The translations under genes were made by a program, and so were the position numbers. The notes beneath the pieces are model-generated. The model did no database searches. It was not told the DNA's origin and was given only the letters and a program-made list of their open reading frames with translations. Shown piece by piece: positions 6,238 to 14,453 of a stretch of DNA of 64,000 nt; position 1 is the stretch's first letter; each line of letters begins with the position of its first letter. This DNA is from Nocardioides sp. J54. Its GTDB lineage: Bacteria; Actinomycetota; Actinomycetes; Propionibacteriales; Nocardioidaceae. The stretch is taken from the NCBI RefSeq assembly GCF_000519005.1, contig NZ_JAER01000002.1, positions 640 to 64,639 on the forward strand, read 5' to 3'.

Positions 6238-7833
6238 TCAGCGGGCGGGGATGCGGACCGGGACCGTCCGCTCCTCGACGGTCAGCAGGACCGACGAGGG
6301 CGTCACGCCGTTGATCAGCGTCGCGACGCGCGTGGTGCCACCGACGACGAGGGTGCCGCGGCTGAAGTCGGCGGGCACGAGGAACACGGCCGCCCGGGGC
6401 AGCGTGGGCGCCTTCACGTCCCGGCGCGGGAACCGCTTGCCGTCCGGACCGCGCAGGCTGAGGTGCCCCGCGTCGAAGTACGACGGCGTCGGGTCGCCGC
6501 TGCGGGTGTAGCTCACGTCGACGGCGAGGTAGGCGCGGTCGGTGCGCTGGGGTCCCTTCCGGCCGGCGAAGAAGAACAGCCGGGCCTCGCCGACAGTGAG
6601 TCGACGGCTCCGGTCCTGGGCGGCCAGCGGCTGGTCGGCCGTGACTGCGAGGTCGTCGGTGAGGCCGATGTCGACGGCGAGACGGGGGCGGACGAGGACC
6701 GCGACCTGGTTGTCCACCTTGCCGCCGGGCAGCGACACCGCCTGGCGAACGCCGTCCGCCGCGAACACGAGCTGGACCGGCGCGTCGTCGGGTGCGACGG
6801 CCACGAAGGTCGGGCCACCGGCCGGCAGTGCCCGCGCCGCGCCCCCGCCAACGACGAGGCGCAGGCCCAGGCGGGCCCAGCCCCGGCAACCCCGCGCCTG
6901 GCACGGCCCGTCAGCCAGCGTGAACGCCACCAGCCGGTGGCCGTCGGGCGCGATCGACCGCTCCTCGCCCGTGCCCACGGCGGGCACCACGCCGAGGGCC
7001 GGCACCGCGACCCCGCCGAGGCGGCCGGGCAGGGCGACCGGCTGCTCGAGGCGGGGCGGGCGGACCAGGTCCGTGGCCAGCACCGTCCCCGGCTCCAGGA
7101 CTTCCGCAGCCGACAGCTCGGCCTCGGCGCCCGGACCCTCGGCGCGGGGCGTCGGGCGCTCGGAGGAGGGCTCGTCGTCGCGCTGCCACCACCAGCCCGC
7201 GGCCACCCCGCCCACGAGGAGGACGAGAGCGGCGGCCATGGCGACGAGGCGACCCCGGGCGCGGCGTGGAGGATCGGGGTGGGGCCGCGCGACCGGCGCC
7301 GGCCCGGACGGCGGTCCATGACCTGCCGAGACCGTGCCGTGGTGCTCGGTCCGGGGCGACGGCGGCCCAGCCGGCGGAGCGCGCGTCGGTGCGGGTGGCG
7401 GCGCGGCTGGCGGCGCCGCTGGTGGCGCGGCTGGTGGCGCGGCTGGTGGCGCGGCTGGTGGAGCGAGTGTCGGAGCCGGACCCGGTGGTGGCGCGGGGGC
7501 GCCCGGCGTCGGATCGTCCACCTTGCCGAGCGCGAACAGCAGGACCCCGAGGGCCCAGCGGGCCCCGTCCGCCTCCCGGGTCCCTCGCTGCTCGGCCAGC
7601 CGGGCGCCGTGCTGCTCGATGACCCGGGGAGCGTCGGCTCCCTCGCGGAGCTGGGCCAGGGCCCGGTGCAGGGTGCCGAGCCGGATCGCGTCGGCCAGCA
7701 GGTTGACCTCGCCCTCGGTCGCCGCGCCCTCGTCGAGGAAGTCGTCGACCGCAGCGCGGAACTCCACGGCGTCCATCAGGACGTCGCGGCCCGCCCTGTC
7801 GACCAGGTCGGCGAGCTCGCGGTGGAGAGCCAC
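6238..7833 (-). CDS. Membrane-anchored protein with Pro/Ala-rich linker, function unknown
   Basis: A 531-residue protein. Residues 1-105 form a helical, acidic N-terminal domain (HRELADLVDRAGRD, VDDFLDEGAATEGEVNLLADAIRLG). A low-complexity Pro/Ala linker follows at about 105-180. One transmembrane segment of about 20 residues (MAAALVLLVGGVAAGWWW) comes near residue 205, and a beta-rich region of about 300 residues follows on the far side of the membrane. The last 100 residues (YTRSGDPTPSYFDAG, FLVPADFSRGTLVVGG) resemble an immunoglobulin-like extracellular fold. The GTG at 7833 was chosen because the N-terminal domain begins there; the frame is open further upstream but without plausible coding. 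Function is not recognised. Confidence 0.65.
   Translation of the reverse strand: MALHRELADLVDRAGRDVLMDAVEFRAAVDDFLDEGAATEGEVNLLADAIRLGTLHRALAQLREGADAPRVIEQHGARLAEQRGTREADGARWALGVLLFALGKVDDPTPGAPAPPPGPAPTLAPPAAPPAAPPAAPPAAPPAAPPPAPTRAPPAGPPSPRTEHHGTVSAGHGPPSGPAPVARPHPDPPRRARGRLVAMAAALVLLVGGVAAGWWWQRDDEPSSERPTPRAEGPGAEAELSAAEVLEPGTVLATDLVRPPRLEQPVALPGRLGGVAVPALGVVPAVGTGEERSIAPDGHRLVAFTLADGPCQARGCRGWARLGLRLVVGGGAARALPAGGPTFVAVAPDDAPVQLVFAADGVRQAVSLPGGKVDNQVAVLVRPRLAVDIGLTDDLAVTADQPLAAQDRSRRLTVGEARLFFFAGRKGPQRTDRAYLAVDVSYTRSGDPTPSYFDAGHLSLRGPDGKRFPRRDVKAPTLPRAAVFLVPADFSRGTLVVGGTTRVATLINGVTPSSVLLTVEERTVPVRIPAR
7397..7460. repeat. 12-bp tandem repeat coding for the Pro/Ala linker
   Basis: Five 12-bp units of the GGTGGCGCGGCT type, coding on the minus strand for repeated APPA. 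Three consecutive units are identical and two are slightly diverged. Slippage could change linker length. Confidence 0.8.
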
Positions 7834-7900
7834 TCGTTCAGGCTGACAGAGGCAGGCCGTCAAGTCCGCGGAATTACCGTAAATTCGGGCATTCTGCGTG

Positions 7901-7929
7901 GTGACGTGACAGGCGGGCGAACCTACGCT
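7901..7929 (+). promoter_or_regulatory. Promoter of the secreted-protein gene
   Basis: GTGACG and TACGCT separated by 17 bp. Upstream, at 7871-7886, is GAATT-ACCGTA-AATTC, an AT-rich inverted repeat between the two divergent genes that could bind a regulator. Confidence 0.5.
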
Positions 7930-7975
7930 GGAGGGATCTCGGGCGCCGCAGTCTCGTTCGTCCCACGGAGACCCC

Positions 7976-9484
7976 ATGAAGCGCCTGCTCGTCCTCAGTG
8001 CCGTCGTCCCGCTCGTCGCGACGTTCCTCGTGATCACGGGCGCCCCGCCGGCGCGGGCCGCCAACAGCACCACCGTCGTGAACGGCTTCGACTACCCCTC
8101 ATCGCTGACATACATCGAGCTGGGTTGCGAGACGCCGAGCGCCTCGGAGGTGTATGCGCTCTACCGGCGCGGCGGTGCGCGGGGGACTCATGCGACCGGT
8201 TTCAGGTTTGAGGCTGCGGACACCATGGCGGGCGCCTTGGGTCGGGTGTCGTCGCCATCGACCCTCCACACCGCGACCGTCAGGCTCTACTTCCCTGACC
8301 CGGGGGACAACGACACGGTGGCCGACGGCTATTTCGTCGTGCGCTACACGCTGTCGGGCGGCGAGGCATTCGTCGGTTACCACGGCCTCACCGCCCCCGG
8401 TCCCGGCGGCGCTTGGGTGACCAGCAAGAACCTCGCGACCGTCCAGCTCGGATGGGTTCGCGAGTCGGACGGCGAGTTCCTCGGCTACAACACCGTCGCA
8501 GGCTTCACCCAGGGCACAGTCGGGACTGCCCAAGCCGGCGTGGCGTTCGGGTGCGACGGACGGGACTACTACATCGACGACTTGCGGCTGTCGTCGGCCG
8601 CCGGCACGTCGTCGTGGGACTTCGAGGGCGCCCGGTCGCGGTCCTACATCTCCGCGACCCCGACCCACCACAGCGAGCGGCTCGAGCGCGACATCATCAG
8701 GTTGCGGCTGGTCCACGGCCAGGACCACCACCTGCTCGGTGACAGTGCAGGCGTGCCCGACGGGGTCGTGGGCAACGCCTACATCGCCGGCACGGCACGC
8801 CTCCACGCGCGGGGCTGGAACAAGGCGTCCTTCCGCCGGATCGGGACGGCGAGCTACACCGCGACCACCTACGCGCACTTCCGGATCAAGCCGTCGCGGC
8901 AGACGAGGTACCAGGTGCGCACCGTGCCCACCAGTCCCACGTTCGAGAACAGCTCGTCGAAGATCCTCCTCGTCACCGTCCAGCGACGGGTCCGGTCCCG
9001 GGTGGCCGACACCAGGATCAGGAGGGGCCAGCGGATCGTGGTCAGCGGCCACGTCCTGCCGCGCGACCGCGGTGTGGGGGTCACCCTCCAGCGACGGGTG
9101 AACGGCACCTGGCGGGCGGTCGGCCGCGCCACGACCGGGCGGTCCGGTGGCTACGTCGTCGGCGTGCGCGCCCGCAGCGTCGGGAAGTGGGTCGTGCGGG
9201 TCAAGGTCGCCTCCGCGAAGGGCAACGTGGGCAACGTGTCGCGCCCGCGGACGGTGCGCGTGACGCCGCCGCCCCCGAAGCCGTCGCCGGCACCGGCGCC
9301 GGTGACGCCGGTCGTGGACACCACGCCCATCCCGCCGACGCACAGCGTGGTGCCCATCAAGCGCCCGGTGGTCGGTGCGACCGTGGCCGACACCGCCGGC
9401 CCGGCCGCCCTGTCCGACCCGGTCGTCAGGGTGGTGCCGGAGCAGGTGGGCGAGCGCGCTGCGGTCCCGTTCGCCCGTCCCTGA
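7976..9484 (+). CDS. Secreted protein with beta-sandwich repeats, function unknown
   Basis: A 502-residue protein with a clear Sec signal peptide (MKRLL, hydrophobic core, cleavage after PARA near residue 28). The central part holds aromatic-rich beta segments such as FRFEAADTMAG, DNDTVADGYFVVRYTL and YYIDDLRLSS, like a carbohydrate-binding or lectin-type sandwich. Residues 330-430 (RIRRGQRIVVSGHVLPRD, VTLQRRVNGTWRAVGR) match the basic Ig-like modules often found in actinobacterial exported proteins. A Pro-rich tail follows. It is divergent from the previous gene; GTGACG at 7901-7906, 17 bp, and TACGCT at 7924-7929 form a likely promoter, and GGAG precedes the ATG. No sortase motif is seen. 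Function is unknown. Confidence 0.7.
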   Translation: MKRLLVLSAVVPLVATFLVITGAPPARAANSTTVVNGFDYPSSLTYIELGCETPSASEVYALYRRGGARGTHATGFRFEAADTMAGALGRVSSPSTLHTATVRLYFPDPGDNDTVADGYFVVRYTLSGGEAFVGYHGLTAPGPGGAWVTSKNLATVQLGWVRESDGEFLGYNTVAGFTQGTVGTAQAGVAFGCDGRDYYIDDLRLSSAAGTSSWDFEGARSRSYISATPTHHSERLERDIIRLRLVHGQDHHLLGDSAGVPDGVVGNAYIAGTARLHARGWNKASFRRIGTASYTATTYAHFRIKPSRQTRYQVRTVPTSPTFENSSSKILLVTVQRRVRSRVADTRIRRGQRIVVSGHVLPRDRGVGVTLQRRVNGTWRAVGRATTGRSGGYVVGVRARSVGKWVVRVKVASAKGNVGNVSRPRTVRVTPPPPKPSPAPAPVTPVVDTTPIPPTHSVVPIKRPVVGATVADTAGPAALSDPVVRVVPEQVGERAAVPFARP

Positions 9485-9536
9485 CCGCGCTTGCGAGCCC
9501 CTGACCCCCTCCGGCCGGCAGCGGTCGGGCGCCTCC

Positions 9537-9542
9537 TAGGAT
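9537..9542 (+). promoter_or_regulatory. -10 hexamer of leaderless def
   Basis: TAGGAT, first base 12 nt before the def ATG at 9549. Confidence 0.55.
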
Positions 9543-9548
9543 CGATGC

Positions 9549-10169
9549 ATGGCGTGGGGAAGGAACGACGTGACGGACACCGGCGAGCCCGACGAGGTCG
9601 TGCACGCGCCGTACGGTCCGCTCCCCCGCGGCGGCAACGTCCGCCCGATGACGCGCTGGGGGACGCCGGTCATGCACCGGCCCCAGCAGAAGGTCACCTC
9701 GTTCGACGACGACCTGCGGGCGCTGGCCGCGGACATGGTGGCGACGATGTACGCCGCCGAGGGCGTCGGCCTGGCCGCCTGCCAGATCGGCGAGGACGTG
9801 GCGATGTTCGTCTTCGACTGCCCCGACGCCGCCGGCGAGCGCTGGGTCGGCGTGGTCTGCAACCCCGTGGTGCACCTGCCCGAGGGCAAGGACCGCCAGC
9901 TCGACGACAGCCCCGAGGGGTGCCTGTCGTTCCCGGGCGCGTTCGTCGACTGCGCGCGGCCCGACCACGCCGTCGTGGAGGGTGTCGGGCTCGACGGCCA
10001 GCCGGTGCGCTTCGAGGGGGACGGACTGCTCGCCAAGTGCCTGCAGCACGAGACCGACCACACGCTCGGCACCGTCTTCGGCGACCGGCTCGCGGCGCGC
10101 GCGATGAAGAAGCTGCGCAAGCAGCACGACGCGGCGGCGGACGAGTACCCGCCGGAGTGGCCCACCTGA
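9549..10169 (+). CDS. def: Peptide deformylase
   Basis: Removes the formyl group from the N-terminal methionine of new proteins. All three family motifs are present: GVGLAACQIG at residues 72-81, EGCLS at 123-127 with the metal-binding Cys125, and HETDH at 167-171 with the two metal-binding His and the catalytic Glu168. At 206 residues it is a little longer than E. coli Def because of about 30 extra N-terminal residues, as is usual in actinobacteria. The Cys in the first motif (GLAACQ) is a common variation. It is not next to fmt here. The esterase gene follows 27 bases later. Confidence 0.95.
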   Translation: MAWGRNDVTDTGEPDEVVHAPYGPLPRGGNVRPMTRWGTPVMHRPQQKVTSFDDDLRALAADMVATMYAAEGVGLAACQIGEDVAMFVFDCPDAAGERWVGVVCNPVVHLPEGKDRQLDDSPEGCLSFPGAFVDCARPDHAVVEGVGLDGQPVRFEGDGLLAKCLQHETDHTLGTVFGDRLAARAMKKLRKQHDAAADEYPPEWPT

Positions 10170-10183
10170 GCCCCTCGCTGCGC

Positions 10184-10189
10184 TACGTT
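10184..10189 (+). promoter_or_regulatory. -10 hexamer of leaderless esterase gene
   Basis: TACGTT, first base 13 nt before the ATG at 10197. Confidence 0.45.
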
Positions 10190-10196
10190 GCCGGAC

Positions 10197-11114
10197 ATGC
10201 CCGTCGACGCGCAGCTCGCCCCGCTCCTGCAGATGATCGAGGCGGGCACCCCGCTGCACGTGCTGAGCCCGGTCGACGCCCGCGCGTCGTTCCGCAAGCT
10301 CGCCGTCGACCTGCGGCCGCCGGAGAGCCTGGCCGACGTCGCCTCGGTCGAGGAGGCCAGCGTCGCCGGCGCGGACGGCCCGCTGGCTGCCCGCGTCTAC
10401 CGACCGGCCGCTGACGGCCCGGTGCCGACGGTCGTGCTGCTGCACGGCGGCGGCTTCGTGATCGGTGACCTCGACACGCACGACGCGATGGCCCGCGCGA
10501 TCTGCCACGGCACGCGGTCCGTGGTCGTCTCCGCGGACTACCGGCTGGCGCCGGAGGCGAAGTTCCCTGCCGCGGCCGACGACGCCATCGCGGCGGTGCG
10601 CGACGTGCAGGCCCGGCTCGGCGAGTACGGCGGCAGCGACGTCCTGGGCGTCGCGGGCGACTCCGCCGGCGGGAACCTGTCCGCCGTGGCGGCCCAGCAC
10701 GTGCCCGGGATCGCGGCGCAGCTGCTCGTCTACCCGGCGACCGACGTGCTCGGTGAGTACGCCTCGCGCGAGGAGAACGCGACCGGCTACTTCCTCGACC
10801 AGCCGACCCTGCTCTACTTCATCTCGCACTACGCCGACGAGGCCACCGACCTCGCCTCGCCGAGGATCTCCCCGCTGCACGGCGAGCTCGCCGGCCAGCC
10901 CCCGGCGGTCGTGGTCACCGCGGAGCTCGACCCGCTCCGCGACGAGGGCGTGGCCTACGCGGACGCCCTGGCAGCTGCCGGGGTCGAGGTGCACCACACG
11001 ACCTACCCCGGCCTGATCCACGGCTTCTTCGACATGGGCCCGTGGTCGGCGGCCTGCCAGCGGGCGATCGACGAGACGGTCGAGCGCTTCGGCGAGATCC
11101 TGAACCGGCACTGA
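10197..11114 (+). CDS. Alpha/beta hydrolase, hormone-sensitive-lipase family esterase
   Basis: A 305-residue esterase. It has the HGGG oxyanion-hole motif at residues 83-86, DYRLAPE at 114-120 and the nucleophile elbow GDSAGG at 154-159 with Ser156; the acid lies in the VVVTAELDPLRDEG segment and the His in YPGLIHGFF. These are the marks of the HSL group (family IV), which hydrolyses short and medium acyl esters. The ATG at 10197 was preferred over the in-frame TTG at 10188 because a TACGTT -10 hexamer overlaps the TTG. The natural substrate is unknown. Confidence 0.85.
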   Translation: MPVDAQLAPLLQMIEAGTPLHVLSPVDARASFRKLAVDLRPPESLADVASVEEASVAGADGPLAARVYRPAADGPVPTVVLLHGGGFVIGDLDTHDAMARAICHGTRSVVVSADYRLAPEAKFPAAADDAIAAVRDVQARLGEYGGSDVLGVAGDSAGGNLSAVAAQHVPGIAAQLLVYPATDVLGEYASREENATGYFLDQPTLLYFISHYADEATDLASPRISPLHGELAGQPPAVVVTAELDPLRDEGVAYADALAAAGVEVHHTTYPGLIHGFFDMGPWSAACQRAIDETVERFGEILNRH

Positions 11115-11308
11115 GACCGGACCGGCGAGGGCCGGCCGGGACCCACCCACCCCGTCGCAGGAAGGCCTGCGGGCCGGTCTCACGGGCGCACGGCGCGCAC
11201 CGACGCCCCGCGGCGCCGGGAGAAACTCTCAGCGGGGGCAACGGCGCCTGCCCGCAGCCGCTGCACGCTGCCCACCGTCCCGTGGGGCGAGACGGAGGGT
11301 GGCGGTCG

Positions 11309-11337
11309 TTGACGTCCGGTGTGGCCGGCCTTACATT
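11309..11337 (+). promoter_or_regulatory. Sigma70-type promoter of the MFS importer
   Basis: TTGACG at 11309-11314, 17 bp, then TACATT at 11332-11337: close to consensus. Transcription would start near 11344, directly in front of the CTAG palindromes. Confidence 0.7.
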
Positions 11338-11352
11338 CATCCCGAATCCCCA

Positions 11353-11376
11353 TTCTAGAAGCGCTGCTCTAGAGCA
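11353..11376. promoter_or_regulatory. Paired CTAG-centred operator candidate, importer promoter
   Basis: TTCTAGAA at 11353-11360 and the perfect 12-bp palindrome TGCTCTAGAGCA at 11365-11376. Their centres are exactly 14 bp apart, the same spacing as in the array before the catabolic operon at 14404-14439. Position just after the start site suits a repressor, presumably the TetR protein coded at 13670-14353. Confidence 0.65.
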
Positions 11377-11427
11377 CCACCGAGCCAGCCGTCCCGGCTG
11401 GTCTCCTGACTGACAAGGCATTCCCCC

Positions 11428-12825
11428 ATGTCTACGACGAACGTCTTCGAGGCGGTGAAGACCGGACGGATGTCCGGCATGCAGTGGCGCGCGGTGATCG
11501 TCGGCCTCCTGCTGATCGTGCTGGACGGCTACGACATCGCGCTGGCGTCGTTCGCCTCGCCGTACATCGCGCAGGGCCTCCGGCTCACCCCGCAGGAGCT
11601 GGGCTACGTCGGCTCCGGAGCCCTGGTGGGCATGTGCATCGGCGCCGGCCTGATCGCGCCGCTCGGCGACAAGTACGGGCGCCGCTTCAGCGCCATCCTC
11701 GGCTCGGTGCTGGCGACCGCCGGCATGGCGGTGTCCGCCTCCGCGGACGTCTTCGAGGTCCTCATCGTGGGTCGCGTGATCACCGGCGCCGGCGTCGGCA
11801 CACTGCTCGCGGCGATCGCGGTGATCTTCTCCGAGTACGTCAACCGCAAGTTCTACGCGCTCGTGATGGGCCTGTACGCCGCCGGCGTGCCCCTGGGCAC
11901 CCTGTTCGGCTCGCAGCTCGCCGGCCCGGTCATCGCCGAGCACGGCTGGCGCGCCGGCTTCCTCATCGGCCTCTTCGCCACCGGCGCCTGCATCCCGCTG
12001 ACGCTGTGGGCGATCCCCGAGTCCCTCTCCTTCGTCGCGGGCAGCCGCAAGCCGGGCGCACTGAAGCGCTTCAACAAGCTGCTCACCTCGATGAGGATGC
12101 CGGCCGTCGACGCCCTGCCCGACACCAGCAGCCTGGCCAAGCCCAAGGTCCCGGTCTCGGAGGTGTTCCGCGGCAGCATGCTCGTGCGCACGCTGATGGC
12201 GATCGTGTCCTACTTCCTGTTCATGGCCGCGTTCTACTTCACGACCCACTGGTCGGCGAAGTACCTGGCCGACGTCACCGGCGACCACTCGATCGCGCCG
12301 CACCTGATGACGATGTACAGCGTCGGCGGGCTGATCGGCGTCGCCGTGTTCGCCGTCGTGACGGCGCGAGCCGCGAACCTGTACCTGATCACGGCCGGCG
12401 TCCTGCTGGTCTCCGCGCTGGGCATGGGCCTGTACGGCATGGCTGCCACCGCCCAGACCCTGCCGGTGCTGACCCTGTCGGTCGCCTCGGTGTTCCTCTC
12501 AGCGGGCACCGCCGGGTTCTACGCCGTGGTGCCCCGGCTCTACCCCGAGAAGATCCGCTCGACCGGCTACGGCATCGTCATCGGCGTCGGCCGCATCGGT
12601 GGTGTCGTCGGACCGTCGCTGGGCGGCTTCTTCTTCCAGCGCAACGTCGACGAGCGCCTGGTCTACTGGCTCTTCGCCATCCCGATGGTGCTCTCGGCCG
12701 TCATGCTGGTCGCGATGCGCGGCCTGCGCGACGGGCAGGACCTGGCCGACGAGGAGGCCGGGGCCACCATGGCGGGCGGGGCACGGCGCGCCGAGGAGCC
12801 CGAGAAGCCCACGGCGCTGGTCTGA
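11428..12825 (+). CDS. MFS transporter, aromatic acid:H+ symporter type
   Basis: A 465-residue, 12-helix permease. The first helix contains LDGYDIALASF, the Asp-Gly-Tyr-Asp signature of the AAHS family (PcaK, MhpT, BenK), and the loop between helices 2 and 3 has PLGDKYGRR, the classic MFS gating motif. A second copy-like loop (VPRLYPEKIRSTGYG) lies in the second half. It probably imports the aromatic acid degraded by the genes after 14454. It is transcribed from its own promoter with CTAG palindromes; a hairpin at 12841-12880 ends the transcript. Substrate is inferred from family and position only. Confidence 0.88.
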   Translation: MSTTNVFEAVKTGRMSGMQWRAVIVGLLLIVLDGYDIALASFASPYIAQGLRLTPQELGYVGSGALVGMCIGAGLIAPLGDKYGRRFSAILGSVLATAGMAVSASADVFEVLIVGRVITGAGVGTLLAAIAVIFSEYVNRKFYALVMGLYAAGVPLGTLFGSQLAGPVIAEHGWRAGFLIGLFATGACIPLTLWAIPESLSFVAGSRKPGALKRFNKLLTSMRMPAVDALPDTSSLAKPKVPVSEVFRGSMLVRTLMAIVSYFLFMAAFYFTTHWSAKYLADVTGDHSIAPHLMTMYSVGGLIGVAVFAVVTARAANLYLITAGVLLVSALGMGLYGMAATAQTLPVLTLSVASVFLSAGTAGFYAVVPRLYPEKIRSTGYGIVIGVGRIGGVVGPSLGGFFFQRNVDERLVYWLFAIPMVLSAVMLVAMRGLRDGQDLADEEAGATMAGGARRAEEPEKPTALV

Positions 12826-12840
12826 CCGCAAGAACCCCTG

Positions 12841-12880
12841 GCACGGGTGCGGACGTCCTCCGGGACGGCCGCACCCGTGC
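12841..12880 (+). terminator. Hairpin terminator after the MFS gene
   Basis: GCACGGGTGCGG at 12841-12852 pairs perfectly with CCGCACCCGTGC at 12869-12880, with a 16-nt loop. It separates the importer from the SDR gene. Confidence 0.75.
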
Positions 12881-12940
12881 TGTGTTGGTCGGGCGGGGCC
12901 CGGCCTGTGCTGGACGAGAGACGAGGAGTGAGGAAGAACC

Positions 12941-13669
12941 ATGGAGACGACTGACCAGAAGAGCGCCCAGCGGACCGCGCTCGTCGTAGCGGGCAGCAGC
13001 GGAATCGGCGCCGCGTCGGCCCGCGAGCTCGCCCGGACCGGCCACCGGGTCGCCGTGCTGGCGCGCAGCGAGGCGGCGGACGCCCTCGCGGCCGAGGTGG
13101 ACGGCATCGCCATCAGGGGCGACTACACCGCGGACGGGGTGGTCGAGGCCGCGGTCACGCAGGTCCACGAGCAGTGGGGCCGCCTCGACGTCGTGGTCAA
13201 CAGCGCGGGCCACGGCCCGAAGGGTGCGATGACCGAGCTGACCGGCGCCGACTTCGCCGCGGGGTTCGACATCTACTTCCACCACGTCGTGCGGGCCTGC
13301 CACGCCGCGCTGCCGATCATGCGCGCCCAGGGCGGGGGCTCGATCGTGAACATCTCCAGCGCGGTGCCGACCGAGCCGTCGCCCCGCTTCCCGACCTCCA
13401 TGGTCGCCCGGGCCGCCCTCGGCACCTGGGTGAAGCTCTTCTCGACCGAGGTCGCCGCGGACGGGGTCCGGGTCAACAACGTGCTGCCCGGCTACACCGT
13501 CGACGACCCGGCAGCCGTGCCGTCGGAGTGGACCGCCGCCATCCCGATGCAGCGCGCGGCTGCCTGCGAGGAGGTGGCCCGGGCCGTCGCCTTCCTGGCC
13601 TCCCCCGCCGCGTCCTACATCACCGGCCAGAGCCTGCGTGTCGACGGGGGCACGACCCGCAGCGTCTGA
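12941..13669 (+). CDS. SDR-family protein with altered catalytic residues
   Basis: A 242-residue Rossmann-fold protein. The dinucleotide-binding GSSGIG is at residues 18-23, NSAG at 87-90 and the serine-bearing NISS at 137-140. Where classical SDRs have Tyr-x-x-x-Lys, this protein has Ser153-x-x-x-Arg157 (SMVARAAL), so normal Tyr/Lys catalysis is not possible. The closing ITGQSLRVDGGTTRSV is standard. It lies in the aromatic catabolic island and could be a redox step with altered chemistry, a dehydratase/isomerase or a structural partner. Start ATG 12941 is preceded by GAGGAGTGAGGAAG, a good ribosome site. Its stop directly abuts the stop of the convergent TetR gene. Confidence 0.75.
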   Translation: METTDQKSAQRTALVVAGSSGIGAASARELARTGHRVAVLARSEAADALAAEVDGIAIRGDYTADGVVEAAVTQVHEQWGRLDVVVNSAGHGPKGAMTELTGADFAAGFDIYFHHVVRACHAALPIMRAQGGGSIVNISSAVPTEPSPRFPTSMVARAALGTWVKLFSTEVAADGVRVNNVLPGYTVDDPAAVPSEWTAAIPMQRAAACEEVARAVAFLASPAASYITGQSLRVDGGTTRSV

Positions 13670-14353
13670 TCAGGCGCGGGCCGCCGGCTCGCCGCGCTGC
13701 TCCCGCGCGGCCTGGGCGTACCGCTCGACCAGGCCCTCGAGGGCCTGCGCGGCGAGGTCGGCGTACATCTTGAAGTCGAGGTCCACGTGCACGTCGGTGT
13801 TGGCGTGCACGTAGAAGCCGTCGTTGATGGCGAGCGAGAGGACGGCGAGCCGGGTCGCGAGGTCCGGGAACGCCTCGAGCACCTCGGGCGGGAGGGACTC
13901 CGCCACCCGTTCGACGTTGACGTCGAACATCCGCGCACGGATCTCCACGTAGCGCTTGCGCACCTCGCTGCCCTCGCCGAGGCCGCCCAGTCGCTTGTCG
14001 AGGGCCATCATCTGCGCGACGCGCAGGAAGGACTCCTCCAGCGTGTACTCTCGCTCCTCGCCGACCGGGCCGATGATGCCGCGCTCCACCTTGTCGCGCA
14101 GGCCGACCGGACCGGCGTAGACCTCCATCCACTTCTCGTAGCTGTGCTCGAGGAGGGCGACGAAGAGCTGTTCCTTGTTCGCGTAGTGCCAGTAGACCGA
14201 GCCGATCGGCAGGCCGGACTCCGCGCTGACGTCGGCCATCGTGGTGCCGTCGTAGCCGCGCTCGACCGCCAGCCGCAGGGCCGCCTGGAGGATCTGCGCC
14301 TTGGAATTCCCGGACTTGCTCCGTGCCGAGGAGCTGGGCGTTCGTCGAGCCAT
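13670..14353 (-). CDS. TetR-family transcriptional regulator of the aromatic island
   Basis: A 227-residue regulator. After a Ser-rich tail, residues 15-65 form the TetR DNA-binding domain: KAQILQAALRLAVERGYDGT, then DVSAESGLPIGSVYWHYANK, the helix-turn-helix with its usual YWHY ending. The C-terminal helical domain would bind the inducer, likely a pathway intermediate. The ATG at 14353 was chosen because the family domain starts soon after; a GTG at 14401 would add 16 residues that lie in the control region. It is divergent from the catabolic operon; the shared 100-bp gap contains three CTAG palindromes. MhpR-type regulators of such pathways are usually IclR family, so a TetR regulator is a variation. 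Confidence 0.85.
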   Translation of the reverse strand: MARRTPSSSARSKSGNSKAQILQAALRLAVERGYDGTTMADVSAESGLPIGSVYWHYANKEQLFVALLEHSYEKWMEVYAGPVGLRDKVERGIIGPVGEEREYTLEESFLRVAQMMALDKRLGGLGEGSEVRKRYVEIRARMFDVNVERVAESLPPEVLEAFPDLATRLAVLSLAINDGFYVHANTDVHVDLDFKMYADLAAQALEGLVERYAQAAREQRGEPAARA

Positions 14354-14386
14354 GGGGTGCAGCCTACGGCTCGCCGTGGGCGTCCG

Positions 14387-14415
14387 TTGCACGTGGGCCA
14401 CGCCACTAGTATTCT
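14387..14415 (+). promoter_or_regulatory. Sigma70-type promoter of the catabolic operon
   Basis: TTGCAC at 14387-14392, 17 bp, TATTCT at 14410-14415. The -10 hexamer overlaps the first CTAG site by one base, so binding of a repressor there would exclude RNA polymerase. Confidence 0.7.
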
Positions 14416-14439
14416 CATTCTAGAATCGCGGTACTAGTG
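14404..14439. promoter_or_regulatory. Triple CTAG-centred operator array
   Basis: CACTAGTA at 14404-14411, ATTCTAGAAT at 14417-14426 and TACTAGTG at 14432-14439, with centres at 14407.5, 14421.5 and 14435.5, exactly 14 bp apart. The outer two are reverse complements, so the 36-bp array is a dyad about the middle site. It lies between the operon promoter and its first gene and upstream of the divergent TetR gene. Confidence 0.7.
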
Positions 14440-14453
14440 AGGACGGAACAGAC

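Larger units (their letters stand above)
11115..11427. other. Intergenic region ahead of the MFS importer
   Basis: No gene seen. TGAGACCGG at 11112-11120 and CCGGTCTCA at 11174-11182 form a long-range inverted pair with a smaller GCAGG/CCTGC hairpin inside, a possible terminator for the esterase. The right half carries the importer promoter and its CTAG palindromes. Confidence 0.5.

Noticed and set aside
6187..8211. 674-residue open frame on the plus strand
   Set aside because: Antisense of the membrane-anchored protein gene; no motif and low-complexity Arg/Gly composition.
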